A DNA stretch of 64,000 nt from Polyangium aurulentum (GTDB taxonomy: Bacteria; Myxococcota_A; Polyangia; Polyangiales; Polyangiaceae): positions 1-64,000 of the forward strand of contig CAMCKZ010000001.1 of the NCBI GenBank assembly GCA_945875545.1, given 5' to 3'. The position numbers and the translations under genes were made by a program. Shown here piece by piece: positions 37,163 through 47,105 of the stretch (positions within the stretch are counted from its first letter, which is position 1; each line of letters opens with the position of its first letter). Under the pieces are notes generated by a model, which was not told where the DNA came from, did no database searches, and saw only the letters and a program-made list of their open reading frames with translations.

Positions 37163-39112
37163 ATGGCGTTTCAGGCCATACTTGCCCTCGCGATCGGCAC
37201 GTTTGTGCTGCTGCCGTGGCTCGCGCATCGCCTTCGCCGCAGTCCGCCGCGCGAACGAATTTTTGCTCCCTTGCGCTTTGTTGCCGAGACCACTTCTCCG
37301 AGCAATGTTCCAAGCGGAATCGACGACCGCGCGCTGTTTGCAGTCCGCACGATCATCGTCGTTCTCCTCGCGTTGCTCGGTGCCGGGCTGCGCACCCGGA
37401 GCCATGGTCTGTCGCTCCGAACGGGAGACGAAAACGCGAGCCTCGTCGTGCTCATCGACGACAGTTTGAGCATGCAGACGGTCGAAGGCTCCACGACGCG
37501 GTTCGATCAGGCGAAAGATGCAGTCTACAAGGTTTTGGCCGATCTCGACGGCGGCGATCGTGTGGCGCTCGTCCTTGGCGGAAAACCTGCACGCATTTTA
37601 CGTGGCTTTTCGCAGGATATTGGAGCTGTGCGTCGTGCCGTGAAGCTCCTCGAACCATCGGATCGCGGCACCGACTTGCACGGCGCGATTTTGCTGGCGG
37701 AGGGCCTGGCCAGCGACGCCGCCGCGGGCACCGTGAGCTTGATCGTGGCCACCGATGGGCGCGGCGGGGCGGGGCCGATCGCCATCGATACCGCGCTTCC
37801 ATTGCGCATCGAGCTTGTGCCCTCGCTGCGCACGGACGACTGCGCGGTCATCGAGGCGCGGGGAAGGCTCGGCGCCGTCGATGTTTCGATTGCCTGTGAA
37901 AAACCAGCCCATCGGCGCGTTCATTGGCTTCGAAGCCCGGGCGAAATAACGGCCATCGAGGCCGACCTCGGTGAAGGCACGACGCTCGTGCAGCTGATTT
38001 CGGCGGGAGCTTTGCCGAGGGGAACCGTCGCGCTGGAGGCCCGCGATGGTGTGGCCAGCGACGACGCGGCACCGGTTCTCGATGGGCCTTCGCGCATGCG
38101 CGTCGCGGTCGTCGACAGCGCCACGGGCGTCGACGATGAGGAGCGAACGCCGAGGGCTTTGTTCCGCGCGCTCGAGGCGGTCGCGCCCCAAGCGGAGGTG
38201 CTCCGTGCCCAGCGAATTCCCACAGATTCGTCGCTCTTGGCCCTCGACGTATTGGCCGTGGACAACGCCGCCGCGTGGACGGCAGACACGCGACTCGCCT
38301 TGCAAGCGGCGGTCGAAGGGGGGCTCGCGGTCATCGTTACGCTGGGCCCGGCCTCGGCGCGAGGCGGCCTCGGAGCGTCGTTTGATCCGTTTCTCGATGG
38401 CCCCGTGGGTTGGGAATCGGGGCAGTTTGGCCTTCTGCTTCCCGGGTCCGAAGGGCCCATGACCCTCGATGCGCGGGCTCGTTTTGTGGCCAACGCCCCA
38501 GGCTCCGAGGTCATTGAGGCCTTCGACGATGGCTCGCCCTTCATGGTGCGTACGCCGCGAGGCGAGGGTTTTGTCACGTGGATTGCTGCACCCGCCGATC
38601 CTCGTTTGGGAGACGTGGCGATACGCGCCGGATTCATCGACGGATTGGCGGAGGTCGTGGACAGGGCTCGCCGCATCCATCCTCGGGGCTTGCTCCGCGT
38701 TGGAGAGGCTCTGCTTGTACCCGCGGGGGCGCAAGTTACCGGCCCCGCTGGGCCCGTGCCCGTTACGGTCCGCAACCACGGCCAGGGGGAGGGCGGAGAA
38801 GTGGATTTGGCGATTCACGGCACCTATTCGGTGGAGGCCCAGGGCACGACCCACGTGCGCCAAGTCATCCTCGACGAGGAAGAAATCCTCGGCCATTCTC
38901 TGGAAATATCTTCGCGCGGGGGAATCATTGCCACCCAAGAAAGTCTTCGCGACAGGTCCCCGTGGGTGGTCGTCCTTTTGGTGATCGCGGTCTGTGCGGA
39001 GGCAGCTCTCAGGCTTCGGGCATCGGGGCGATCCGGGGCTCCAGGAGTCACGTTTCGCGTGCCTCGCTTTTTGCGCGCGATGTTCAAAGTACGCGAGCGC
39101 ACCGATGCGTAG
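37163..39112 (+). CDS. VWA-domain membrane protein (BatA/aerotolerance type)
   Basis: 649 residues. An N-terminal membrane helix (~5-22), a BatA-like segment, a second helix (~60-76) and a VWA domain with an intact MIDAS DDSLS (Asp100, Ser101, Ser103) and ATDGRGG. Further on there is a glutamine-amidotransferase-like/CARDB-like periplasmic region and a C-terminal helix (~605-625). The family resembles BatA/BatB proteins working with MoxR and DUF58, so it probably belongs with the DUF58 gene at 34957. ATG at 37163; a TTG three bases upstream is the only alternative. Confidence 0.82.
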   Translation: MAFQAILALAIGTFVLLPWLAHRLRRSPPRERIFAPLRFVAETTSPSNVPSGIDDRALFAVRTIIVVLLALLGAGLRTRSHGLSLRTGDENASLVVLIDDSLSMQTVEGSTTRFDQAKDAVYKVLADLDGGDRVALVLGGKPARILRGFSQDIGAVRRAVKLLEPSDRGTDLHGAILLAEGLASDAAAGTVSLIVATDGRGGAGPIAIDTALPLRIELVPSLRTDDCAVIEARGRLGAVDVSIACEKPAHRRVHWLRSPGEITAIEADLGEGTTLVQLISAGALPRGTVALEARDGVASDDAAPVLDGPSRMRVAVVDSATGVDDEERTPRALFRALEAVAPQAEVLRAQRIPTDSSLLALDVLAVDNAAAWTADTRLALQAAVEGGLAVIVTLGPASARGGLGASFDPFLDGPVGWESGQFGLLLPGSEGPMTLDARARFVANAPGSEVIEAFDDGSPFMVRTPRGEGFVTWIAAPADPRLGDVAIRAGFIDGLAEVVDRARRIHPRGLLRVGEALLVPAGAQVTGPAGPVPVTVRNHGQGEGGEVDLAIHGTYSVEAQGTTHVRQVILDEEEILGHSLEISSRGGIIATQESLRDRSPWVVVLLVIAVCAEAALRLRASGRSGAPGVTFRVPRFLRAMFKVRERTDA

Positions 39113-39171
39113 ACGCCCGAGGCTCGGCTACACTGGCATCTCCCCTTATCCCCTCAGGAGAGCCCCTGACC

Positions 39172-40308
39172 ATGACCATCCCTGAGTGCTCGAGAACCCT
39201 CCGTGTTCCTGCTTTCACGACGGCGCATTCCCACGCGTTTCAGCGCGCTTTACGTGGAAAAGCCCAGCGCCCTGGCCCCTTAGCGCAAGACGATTTTTGG
39301 ACGTGGCGGGAGGCCATGTACACGCTTGTCGAGGGTCTCACGCCCGACAGCGTCGAAGCGATTGCGCGCGTGGCCTATCGCGAACTTCACGCGTCCGGGG
39401 TTCGCACCGTCGGTGAATTTCATTACGTGCATCATGCACCGAATGGCGTTCCCTACGACGACGGCAACGAGCTCGCTCATCGCGTCATTCGGGCCGCGCT
39501 CGACAGCGGACTGCGCATCTCGCTACTCCGAAGCATCTACCAGCGCGGCGGGCATGGCCGGGGTTTGGCCAAGGCGCAAGAGCGATTCGCTGACAAATCC
39601 CTGGATGCCAGCCTCCGCGCCATTTCCGATTTGCAGTCGTATTACGTAAACAATCCACTGGTTCGTATTGGTATTGCTCCGCACTCAACCCGCGCGGTTC
39701 ATCCCGCGGCGTGGAAAGAGATCGTCGCGTTTGCCCAGGGGCGAGACCTTCCGTTTCACGTGCATGTGGCGGAACAGCCCCGCGAGCTTGACGAATGCCT
39801 CCACGAAACGGGCATGCGTCCGCTGCAACTCCTCGAAGATCGCGGGGCTATTTCCCCGAGACTCGTCGTCGTGCACGGCACGCACTTGCTCCCCGAGGAA
39901 TCAGAAATACTGGGAAAATCGCAAGGGTTTGTGTGTATGTGTGCCACGACAGAGAGAGACCTCGGCGACGGTCTCCCGAACCTCGGTGCCATGCGCGCGG
40001 CCGGTGTTCGCTTGTGCATGGGCATCGACAGCCATGTGGTGTGCGATCCCTTCGACGACATGCGCGCTCTCGAGACCCACGAACGCCTTCGCACAGGCCG
40101 ACGGGTGGCGGCGCGGGTTGCGCATCCAGCCGCATCGTTGTGGGCTTCAGCATCGACCGAGGGCGCAAAGGCATGCGGTTTCGACGGCGACGGACCCTCG
40201 TTAACCGTGCGCACAGACGCCCCGTTTTTTGCCCTCGTCGACGCGGGCGATGAGCTGGATGCCTTGGTATTTTCCGGCACACGCGCACTTGATGGGCTTT
40301 TCGCGTGA
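39172..40308 (+). CDS. HutF-like formimidoylglutamate deiminase, short
   Basis: Amidohydrolase of the HutF/formiminoglutamate deiminase group: [11 protein letters not shown] (metal ligands His19, His21), [36 protein letters not shown], and GIDSHVV. 378 residues, whereas HutF is usually ~450: the N-terminal composite beta-sandwich strand region ahead of the first HxH is missing, and only ~16 residues precede it. AGGAG precedes the ATG by about 12 bases. No hut genes are nearby; the stop overlaps the uvrB GTG. Function may thus be a related deiminase rather than histidine catabolism. Confidence 0.78.
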   Translation: MTIPECSRTLRVPAFTTAHSHAFQRALRGKAQRPGPLAQDDFWTWREAMYTLVEGLTPDSVEAIARVAYRELHASGVRTVGEFHYVHHAPNGVPYDDGNELAHRVIRAALDSGLRISLLRSIYQRGGHGRGLAKAQERFADKSLDASLRAISDLQSYYVNNPLVRIGIAPHSTRAVHPAAWKEIVAFAQGRDLPFHVHVAEQPRELDECLHETGMRPLQLLEDRGAISPRLVVVHGTHLLPEESEILGKSQGFVCMCATTERDLGDGLPNLGAMRAAGVRLCMGIDSHVVCDPFDDMRALETHERLRTGRRVAARVAHPAASLWASASTEGAKACGFDGDGPSLTVRTDAPFFALVDAGDELDALVFSGTRALDGLFA

Positions 40309-42395
40309 CCGGTGCGCCGCCGGTTTTTCGCTTGGCCACCCGGTTCGATCCGATGGCGGATCAGCCCAAGGCGATTGACGAATTGACGAGCGGTTTGCTC
40401 CGCGGCGACGCGCACCAAGTGCTCCTCGGAATTACCGGCAGCGGCAAGACCTTCACGATTGCGAATGTGATTGCGCGCACGGGCCGGCCCACGCTGATTC
40501 TTGCGCCAAACAAGACCTTGGCCGCCCAACTTTACGGAGAGATGAAGGAGCTGTTTCCCGAAAACGCGGTGGAATATTTCGTGAGCTATTACGATTATTA
40601 CCAGCCAGAAGCCTACGTTCCGTCGTCCGACACGTTCATCGACAAAGACGCCATCATCAACGACGCCATCGATCGCATGCGGCACGCGGCGACCTACGCG
40701 CTGCTCTCGCGCCGTGATGTGATCATTGTGGCATCGGTCAGCTGCATCTACGGAATTGGTTCTGCGGAGGCCTACCATTCGCTCGTGGTGAACGTTCAGG
40801 TGGGCGACGAGATGCCGCGCCACGAACTGCTTCGTCGCTTGGTCGACATTCGCTACGAGCGAAACGATACGGATTTTTCCCGCGGCACGTTTCGCGTTCG
40901 GGGCGATATTATCGAGGTATTTCCCGCATATGAAGAGGCCAAGGCGATTCGCATTGAGCTCTTTGGCGACGAGGTCGAGGCGATTCGCGAGATTTGCCCG
41001 CTGCGCGGCAAGGTGCTGCGTTCCTTTGATCGGTACGCCATCTTTCCTGGGTCGCACTACGTGACGCCGGAGCCCTCGCGTATTCGCGCCATGAAATCGA
41101 TTCGCCAAGAGCTCCGGGAGCGGTTGTCATTTTACGAAAAAGAGGGCCGCGCTCTTGAGCGCCAACGCATCGAGCAACGCACAAGCTTCGACCTCGAGAT
41201 GCTCGAACAGGCTGGATTTTGCCACGGAATCGAGAATTATTCGCGGCACATGTCGGGCCGTGCAGCGGGCGAGCCCCCTCCGACACTGATTGATTACTTC
41301 CCTCCCGATTTGCTCATCGTCGTCGACGAATCGCACCAGACCATTCCGCAGCTCGGTGCCATGTACAACGGCGATCGCGCGCGCAAGCAGACGCTCGTCG
41401 ATTACGGTTTTCGACTGCCGAGTGCCCTCGACAACCGGCCGCTCCGTTTTCAAGAATGGCAAGAGCGTGCGAAGCAGGTCATCTACGTATCGGCAACGCC
41501 TGGCGACTGGGAAATCGCTCAGGCCGAGGGAGTCGTCGTGGAGCAGCTTGTCCGGCCCACGGGCCTCCTCGATCCGCAGGTGACTGTGAAACCGGTGGCC
41601 GGGCAAGTCGACGACTTGCTCGAAGAAATTCGCGTCACCAAAGAGCGGGGAGAACGGACGCTCGTGACCACGCTTACCAAGCGTATGGCCGAAGACTTAA
41701 CAGAGTATTACCGTGAGCGCGGCGTGCAAATTCGCTACCTGCACTCGGATGTCGAGACCCTGGAGCGCATCGCGATTTTACGCGCGTTGCGCCTGGGGGA
41801 GTTCGACGTGCTCGTCGGAATAAACCTTCTGCGCGAGGGCCTCGACTTGCCCGAGGTGAGTCTTGTGGCCATCCTCGATGCCGATAAAGAGGGCTTTCTT
41901 CGCAGTCGTCGGTCGCTCATTCAGACCATGGGGCGCGCCGCGCGAAATGTGAATGGTCGCGTGATTCTTTACGCCGATCGCGTGACCGATTCGATGCGCC
42001 TCGCGATGGACGAAACCGAGCGACGGCGCGAGGTTCAGGCCGCTTACAACGAGGCGAATGGCATCGTGCCAGCGTCGACCGTGCGAACCATCGATTGGTC
42101 GAATCCCGCGATGGGGGCCGGCGATCATCTTCGCATTTCAACGACGGCATCGAGCGAAACCTCGGGCCTGACGGCGACGGAACGGGCGGAGCTTTTGCGC
42201 GCGCAGATGCTGGAGGCCGCCGAGTCTTTGGACTTCGAGAAGGCTGCGCGCCTGCGCGATGAGCTGCGCGGGGTCGAGGCACAGACGATAGATGGTTCTA
42301 GCAAAGACAAGAGCTACGACCCGTATGACCGCAACCAAAAAAAGGCCAAAAAACCAGGGCCCGCGCCCAAGCCTGCTCGTTCGCGATTTCGTTGA
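40305..42395 (+). CDS. uvrB: Excinuclease ABC subunit B
   Basis: Nucleotide-excision repair: helicase-like UvrB loaded by UvrA at damage. 696 residues: Walker [14 protein letters not shown], beta-hairpin [22 protein letters not shown] (motif II), [35 protein letters not shown] and a C-terminal UvrC-binding domain. Start is the GTG at 40305, overlapping the preceding stop by four bases. The neighbouring UvrA-like gene at 27547 is a paralogue; the canonical uvrA is not in the window. Confidence 0.97.
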   Translation: MTGAPPVFRLATRFDPMADQPKAIDELTSGLLRGDAHQVLLGITGSGKTFTIANVIARTGRPTLILAPNKTLAAQLYGEMKELFPENAVEYFVSYYDYYQPEAYVPSSDTFIDKDAIINDAIDRMRHAATYALLSRRDVIIVASVSCIYGIGSAEAYHSLVVNVQVGDEMPRHELLRRLVDIRYERNDTDFSRGTFRVRGDIIEVFPAYEEAKAIRIELFGDEVEAIREICPLRGKVLRSFDRYAIFPGSHYVTPEPSRIRAMKSIRQELRERLSFYEKEGRALERQRIEQRTSFDLEMLEQAGFCHGIENYSRHMSGRAAGEPPPTLIDYFPPDLLIVVDESHQTIPQLGAMYNGDRARKQTLVDYGFRLPSALDNRPLRFQEWQERAKQVIYVSATPGDWEIAQAEGVVVEQLVRPTGLLDPQVTVKPVAGQVDDLLEEIRVTKERGERTLVTTLTKRMAEDLTEYYRERGVQIRYLHSDVETLERIAILRALRLGEFDVLVGINLLREGLDLPEVSLVAILDADKEGFLRSRRSLIQTMGRAARNVNGRVILYADRVTDSMRLAMDETERRREVQAAYNEANGIVPASTVRTIDWSNPAMGAGDHLRISTTASSETSGLTATERAELLRAQMLEAAESLDFEKAARLRDELRGVEAQTIDGSSKDKSYDPYDRNQKKAKKPGPAPKPARSRFR

Positions 42396-42439
42396 CGGCC
42401 TCCATGGTCGGTGCGACCGTGGAGGATTAGGGGGCCGGT

Positions 42440-44245
42440 GTGACCAAGGGAGAGCCAGCGACTGCGCGGTGGATGACGTGCCACTTTGAGGGGTTCGCGC
42501 TTGGCCAGCACACTTCTGGCGGGTTCGCCGCGCCCGCGCCTGGTTGTGGGGCGGGCGATGACCGCGATGGTGACCTCCAAACATTTCAGGAGGGGGCGTC
42601 GTTCAACCTGCGCGTCGTTCGTGGCCGGGCCGAAGACATCAAGCAAGGGCAGGAGCCGCTCGTCGCGCGACCCCACGAGCGCCATCTCTTCATCGATGAA
42701 TTGCCTGAATTTTTCCTGCCAAAAAAGCGTACTGCGGTCTCGCTTGGCCCCGAGTGGCGGGCCGTTCGAGTCCACGGCGCGCGTCTCTACGACGTCGTCT
42801 TCGTGCCCCTCGAATGCGACGGATCCGTCACGCGAAGCTCCATCGCGGGAACCCTCTTTTTTGACGCCGCCGCCATCGACTTGGACGGCCCGGCGGGCCC
42901 AGTAGTCAAGGAAAAAGAGCCTCGACTTCCGGGCTTCTCGCGAGACGGAACGGGGCGCTGGTTTGCCGATCTCTTCACGCCGTTTTCCTGCCTGACAGAC
43001 CTCATCGCGGGGATTTTTGCAGTGCGCCACGTCGGCCACTGCCGCGAAGCCGTCATCCGGGTGCTGGCCGCCTACGCGCTCCTCCGCCTCGTGCGGTCGT
43101 TCGCACCGCTTGAAGCGTGGCGACAGGCCGCCGTAAACCGTCTGGAACGCACCGACTTTGGCACCGCCGCGCTCTGGGCCTTGTGGGCCGTCTCGGCGCT
43201 TGGGGGTATCGCCGGGCTCCTCTTGGCTTTCGGCGACGTGCAGACCACCCACTGCGCCGCCGATAGCCTCGCCCGCGTGGGAACCGCCGCCGTCGCCGGG
43301 GTCCTCATGCTGGCCTCCCCCGCGCAACGACTTCAGGCACCCGCCATTTTCGCCCTACCGCTCCTGGCGGCCTCCGCGGTTCTCACGTGCCCCTCGGCCA
43401 ATTTTGTGTGTGATGGCGATCCGGCAACGCACTCAGACCGTGATGGTGAGCGCGCGCCCGAGGGCAGGCCCGCGTCTCCGAGCGCTCGGGCCACGGGCGT
43501 ACCGTGCGCGGCACCGCTAACCCAGGGTGGCGAGGTGGCCCGGCCGCCGTCCGACAACGCGTCGGCACATGAATCCGGGGCAAATCCCAGCATATCCAAC
43601 GCGGCGGCGGCTGACGATGGCGGGGCCACATGGATCGAGCGCCTCCGCGAGCAAAGCGGTCGTTTGGCGGACGCCGTGACCGGTGCCGGCGCGGGCTCCG
43701 ACGAAAAGTCGCTGCTCGCCGCAAGTGGGGCCGCGGCGACGAAGTCGACCCTCGACGACGCGGAAGAAGACGACCCCTTTCGCGAAGCGGCGGGCCTCCG
43801 CATTCGGGGTGCCCACGACACATTCTGCGGAAAACCTCTGTTTCTACCGGCTTCCGAGCTGTTTGCCCCCGGCGGTTCCGCCATTTTGCCTGGCGGCGAG
43901 TCCATCTTGCGCCGCGTGGGTCGCCTTTTGGTTCGCCATCGGGAGCGCGCGTTTATTGTCGCGGGTCACGTTCCGAGCGAAAGCGCGACCCATCCTGAGG
44001 TGCTCTCCCGCGAGCGCGCCGTCAGCATCGCCGCGTGGCTAAAAGCGTGGCCTGGGCTTGCCCAGACGACGTTTGTGGCCCAAGGCCTGGGCAATCGCGA
44101 TGGCCTCATCGACTCCGCCGGTAAGGGCACCGTCGCGCGCCTTAACGATCGAATCGAGGTCGGGCTGTCCTGCGCCGACGGCGCGGAGGTCTCCGAATCG
44201 ATTGAAAAACAACCTAAAAAACCTGCGCGCAAGAGGGTGCCATGA
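42440..44245 (+). CDS. Membrane protein with OmpA-like C-terminal domain
   Basis: 601 residues, first of a four-gene module. An N-terminal cytoplasmic domain of ~170 residues has no recognised family. Hydrophobic segments lie at about 240-264, 281-293 and 301-317, then a long Ala/Ser/Asp-rich linker. A C-terminal OmpA-like peptidoglycan-binding fold follows at ~465-580: LFAPGGSAILPGG, FIVAGHVPSE, LSRERAVSIAAWL, GLGNRDG and NDRIEV. The Asp of the usual GHTD is replaced (GHVP), but the Arg near the end is kept. Its stop overlaps the next ATG (ATGA). The start GTG is uncertain; an ATG at 42473 is an alternative. Confidence 0.7.
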   Translation: MTKGEPATARWMTCHFEGFALGQHTSGGFAAPAPGCGAGDDRDGDLQTFQEGASFNLRVVRGRAEDIKQGQEPLVARPHERHLFIDELPEFFLPKKRTAVSLGPEWRAVRVHGARLYDVVFVPLECDGSVTRSSIAGTLFFDAAAIDLDGPAGPVVKEKEPRLPGFSRDGTGRWFADLFTPFSCLTDLIAGIFAVRHVGHCREAVIRVLAAYALLRLVRSFAPLEAWRQAAVNRLERTDFGTAALWALWAVSALGGIAGLLLAFGDVQTTHCAADSLARVGTAAVAGVLMLASPAQRLQAPAIFALPLLAASAVLTCPSANFVCDGDPATHSDRDGERAPEGRPASPSARATGVPCAAPLTQGGEVARPPSDNASAHESGANPSISNAAAADDGGATWIERLREQSGRLADAVTGAGAGSDEKSLLAASGAAATKSTLDDAEEDDPFREAAGLRIRGAHDTFCGKPLFLPASELFAPGGSAILPGGESILRRVGRLLVRHRERAFIVAGHVPSESATHPEVLSRERAVSIAAWLKAWPGLAQTTFVAQGLGNRDGLIDSAGKGTVARLNDRIEVGLSCADGAEVSESIEKQPKKPARKRVP

Positions 44246-44751
44246 GCGCCTCCGTGCCCCCCTATTCCGTGCGCCTCAGGCGGTGGCTTGCGGCCCCAGC
44301 GTGTTTGAACGCACACATAGTGGAGCCCATTCGTGCTGCCGGCGGCCGGGCGACCGTCGTCATAACCTTGAGCGGGGTCGGCCGTGTCGTGTGCGGATGG
44401 ACGTTGCCATTCAATGCCACACACACGCCCTCGGGAACGGTCCAGGTGCGTATTCCAGTGGAAGTAGGTCAACAGGTTAAGATATGCGTAAAAGACGTAT
44501 TTCGTCGTACGGTTATCCTACTGGATATTGACGCGACTGCTGACCCGCTGCCAAGCTCCCGCGTCGTCCAGAGCCCTTCCCGGTGGCCCAAAGTCGAGCG
44601 AGCAACGCCGGCCGTAATGGGCTCCGCGGTGGGCGCATTTCCAGTAATTCCCCTGGCCAGTATGCCGAGCGTCGCGTTGCAAGGGCTTGCCCCCGCAGCG
44701 ACGCTGCTGTTTCCCCTTCGTCTTCGGACGCGTCGCTTTTCAGTCACATGA
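44242..44751 (+). CDS. Small unknown protein of the DUF4407 module
   Basis: 169 residues, coupled to the upstream gene by an ATGA overlap and ending just before the DUF4407 gene. I recognise no family. The first ~100 residues look beta-rich (VVITLSGVGRVVCGWTLPF, VQVRIPVEVGQQVKICVKD), like a PilZ- or PDZ-sized beta domain; the C-terminal third is Pro/Ala-rich. Frame and composition look coding. A role with its neighbours is inferred from the tight packing only. Confidence 0.6.
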   Translation: MSASVPPYSVRLRRWLAAPACLNAHIVEPIRAAGGRATVVITLSGVGRVVCGWTLPFNATHTPSGTVQVRIPVEVGQQVKICVKDVFRRTVILLDIDATADPLPSSRVVQSPSRWPKVERATPAVMGSAVGAFPVIPLASMPSVALQGLAPAATLLFPLRLRTRRFSVT

Positions 44752-44759
44752 GGTCATCC

Positions 44760-46070
44760 ATGAGCACGGCAACACCATCCCAGCACGACGAGCTTGTCTC
44801 CCAAGAAAAGATAGGTACGGTAACGCGCTTTCTTTGGAGTTGCGCCGGGGCCGATGCGGGCATTCTGGAGCGTTGCCCACACTCAGATCGTGTCAAGTAC
44901 CAAGGCCTGGGTGGCATGGTTCTCTCAACGGGCGTGCTTGCCTTCGTGTCTGGATCGTACGCATTGTACACTGTCTTTTGCCCAAAGAGCGACACCGTTT
45001 TGGCCCTTTCTCGCCAGGCGACTCACTGGCCGACCGTTGCGATTGCGGTCCTTTTTGCCACGGTCTACGCGGCTATTATCTTCAATATCGACAGGTTTAT
45101 CGTCTCAAGTTCGGGCTCCGGCGACGGCACCGAGGCGGTGACCGTTTCCGAGCTCGTCCACGCGCTGCCGCGCATCCTCATGGCGGTCGTCATCGGTTTG
45201 TGCATGTCGGCGCCCCTGGAAATTCGCGTGATGCAGTCGGAAATAGAGGCACGGCTGGAGCTCGAGCAAACCTCGTATCGCAAAGAACTCGACGACAAGG
45301 CAGCGCTTTTGTTCGACGGCGACAAGCTGGAGCTGGAGAGGCGCCGCGAGGTGTTGCAAAAGCGCCTCGATGACGCGGATGGGCATTTTGAAGCCATTCG
45401 CCAAGAGATTGATACGCAAGTCGAATCCCTTAACCGCGAGGTGCAAGGGCAGGTGGGCAGCGGAAAGGCAGGAGAGGGGCCGGCGGCACGCGTTCTCAAG
45501 GAAAACCTCGCGAACAAGAAGGCCGATGTGGAGCGCATGAAGGGGGAAGAGCGAATTAAACTGCAACCTGTGGTCGATGAAATTGCCCAAGTTGCAACTG
45601 AGATTGCTGGCAATCGGCGGGAGTTGGCGGCGCGGAAAGAGTCCAATGAACGCGCTTCTCGGCATCGGGACGGATTGGCGGAGCGCATTCGCATCGGGCA
45701 CGAGGTGAGCCCGGGGATTAGTGTGCTGCTCGGATTGCTGCTGCTTTCAATTGAATGTGGGCCTATTTTCTTTAAGATGATGATCGCCTCGGGAACTTAC
45801 GACGCATTGAGCGCGAATCTCAAACTTGTAGTAATGGCCAAACACGGCATTGAAAAGCGCATTTTTATTGACGAAATTGGGCTTGAGCGCCACGGCGAGG
45901 TTTTCCATGGGGTCCAAGCCCTCCTGAGCGAGGAGCGTCGTCGCCTGCAAACCGAGGACGGTTTGGCGAAGGTGGTTCACGAACAATACCGGCAGAAACT
46001 CGAACGCGAGATCGCCGCGGCGCCCGAGGCGTTCTTGGTGCCACCGGCAAACGGCGTGGATGTTCGCTAG
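44760..46070 (+). CDS. DUF4407 membrane protein
   Basis: 436 residues with the diagnostic DUF4407 N-terminus: FLWSCAGADAGILERCPHSD, YALYTVF, IIFNIDRFIVSS and LPRILMAVVIGLCMSAPLEIR. Topology: two helices (~42-62, ~80-100), a third (~135-153), a long coiled coil (~160-300, rich in Glu, Arg and Gln), then a fourth helix (~320-345). The function of DUF4407 is not established. ATG at 44760 has GAGGT six bases upstream; an ATG at 44748 overlapping the previous stop is the alternative. It overlaps the next gene by 11 bases. Confidence 0.85.
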   Translation: MSTATPSQHDELVSQEKIGTVTRFLWSCAGADAGILERCPHSDRVKYQGLGGMVLSTGVLAFVSGSYALYTVFCPKSDTVLALSRQATHWPTVAIAVLFATVYAAIIFNIDRFIVSSSGSGDGTEAVTVSELVHALPRILMAVVIGLCMSAPLEIRVMQSEIEARLELEQTSYRKELDDKAALLFDGDKLELERRREVLQKRLDDADGHFEAIRQEIDTQVESLNREVQGQVGSGKAGEGPAARVLKENLANKKADVERMKGEERIKLQPVVDEIAQVATEIAGNRRELAARKESNERASRHRDGLAERIRIGHEVSPGISVLLGLLLLSIECGPIFFKMMIASGTYDALSANLKLVVMAKHGIEKRIFIDEIGLERHGEVFHGVQALLSEERRRLQTEDGLAKVVHEQYRQKLEREIAAAPEAFLVPPANGVDVR

Positions 46071-47079
46071 GCTGGCGGGTTTTACCCCGCATCACGTGGC
46101 CCGGCTGCCCGCTGCGGCAAGGCGCCGCCTTGAGGGCTTCGGCGTTGCGTCCGTGGCCGCGTCTTTCACCGTTTTCCTGGGACTCGGTGAACTTTTTCGC
46201 GCCATGTTGGGTTCTGTTTTAGTGGGGCTGACGGTTGGCCTATTCCTTTCAATCCTATTTTTAACGGTTGTTCGTATACTCGTCGCGGGCGGCGGAATGT
46301 CGCTCGGCGTGGGTCGGGGTGAGGCCGCGCGCTGGCGGGCAGGGAGGGCGCCCGTCTTAATATTCGCCATTATCGGAGCGATTAGCGCGCAAGGTATTGT
46401 TGTTATGGCGCTGGACGGCCCGTTGGCCAGGTCCGTGGCGGAGTACCGCAAGGCCCTGTTGGAGGTGCGGCGCCAAGGTCGCGAGGCCGCCTTCGACGCG
46501 GCCGAAAGCGCCTTCACCGAGGAGGCCAAGCAACTGGCTCGCGAGGAAAAACCCAGTGAGTTCCGCACTAAGATGGCCACGAAGCGCCACCAAGAGGAGC
46601 TCCATGCTCTGGACCGCCGGCGAGCCGATTTAGGCGAGGCACGGCGGCTGGGCGAGCGCGACTTAGGGCTGTACGAGGCGCATTTGCAGGAGCGCGAGTT
46701 CGAAGGGCGTCGCATCGCCGAGGCCTGGCGCACGGCGTCGCTCGTCAGTTTGGTCGTGCTCTGCATCGTGACGGGCATTATCGTATCGCCCGCGGTCCTT
46801 CGCGTGGTCTTTCGGTCGGCGCTCGCGTCGTACTACGCGCGCCGATGGGAAGCCGATCGCCGTATTGTGCTCGCAGACTACGAACACAGCGTGCATGCGG
46901 CCCACACGGCGATGGGCCAATATTTGAGGGCCATCAACGATGCCGCGGTGAATCCGCAGCATCCGCCCGGTCCATTTAAGGACCCCGCATTTCGCACCGC
47001 GCAACGCGCCGGTCACGGTTTGCTCGACGGGGTGGTGGTCGATACGCGCCATCGCCAGGGCACACAGGGCAAAGGGTAG
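46060..47079 (+). CDS. Second DUF4407-like membrane protein
   Basis: 339 residues with the same layout as the preceding DUF4407 protein but diverged sequence: two helices (~27-46 and ~50-75), a third (APVLIFAIIGAISAQGIVVMAL, ~97-118), a charged coiled coil (~120-215) and a fourth helix (~222-246), with a ~90-residue cytoplasmic tail. It overlaps the DUF4407 gene by 11 bases. I infer a paralogue that could form hetero-oligomers with it; sequence identity must be tested. It converges on the co-chaperone gene. Confidence 0.7.
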   Translation: MFARLAGFTPHHVARLPAAARRRLEGFGVASVAASFTVFLGLGELFRAMLGSVLVGLTVGLFLSILFLTVVRILVAGGGMSLGVGRGEAARWRAGRAPVLIFAIIGAISAQGIVVMALDGPLARSVAEYRKALLEVRRQGREAAFDAAESAFTEEAKQLAREEKPSEFRTKMATKRHQEELHALDRRRADLGEARRLGERDLGLYEAHLQEREFEGRRIAEAWRTASLVSLVVLCIVTGIIVSPAVLRVVFRSALASYYARRWEADRRIVLADYEHSVHAAHTAMGQYLRAINDAAVNPQHPPGPFKDPAFRTAQRAGHGLLDGVVVDTRHRQGTQGKG

Positions 47080-47105
47080 CGGCCCGCGGCTTTCCGGCGA
47101 GCGAT

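Noticed and set aside
37598-38938. 446-residue minus-strand frame
   Set aside because: Opposite the VWA protein gene, low-complexity Arg/Gly-rich translation without motifs.
42440-47079. Zorya-type defence system
   Set aside because: Membrane/coiled-coil and OmpA-like parts recall ZorAB, but the DUF4407 signature is different and no ZorC/D/E-like helicase or nuclease is present.
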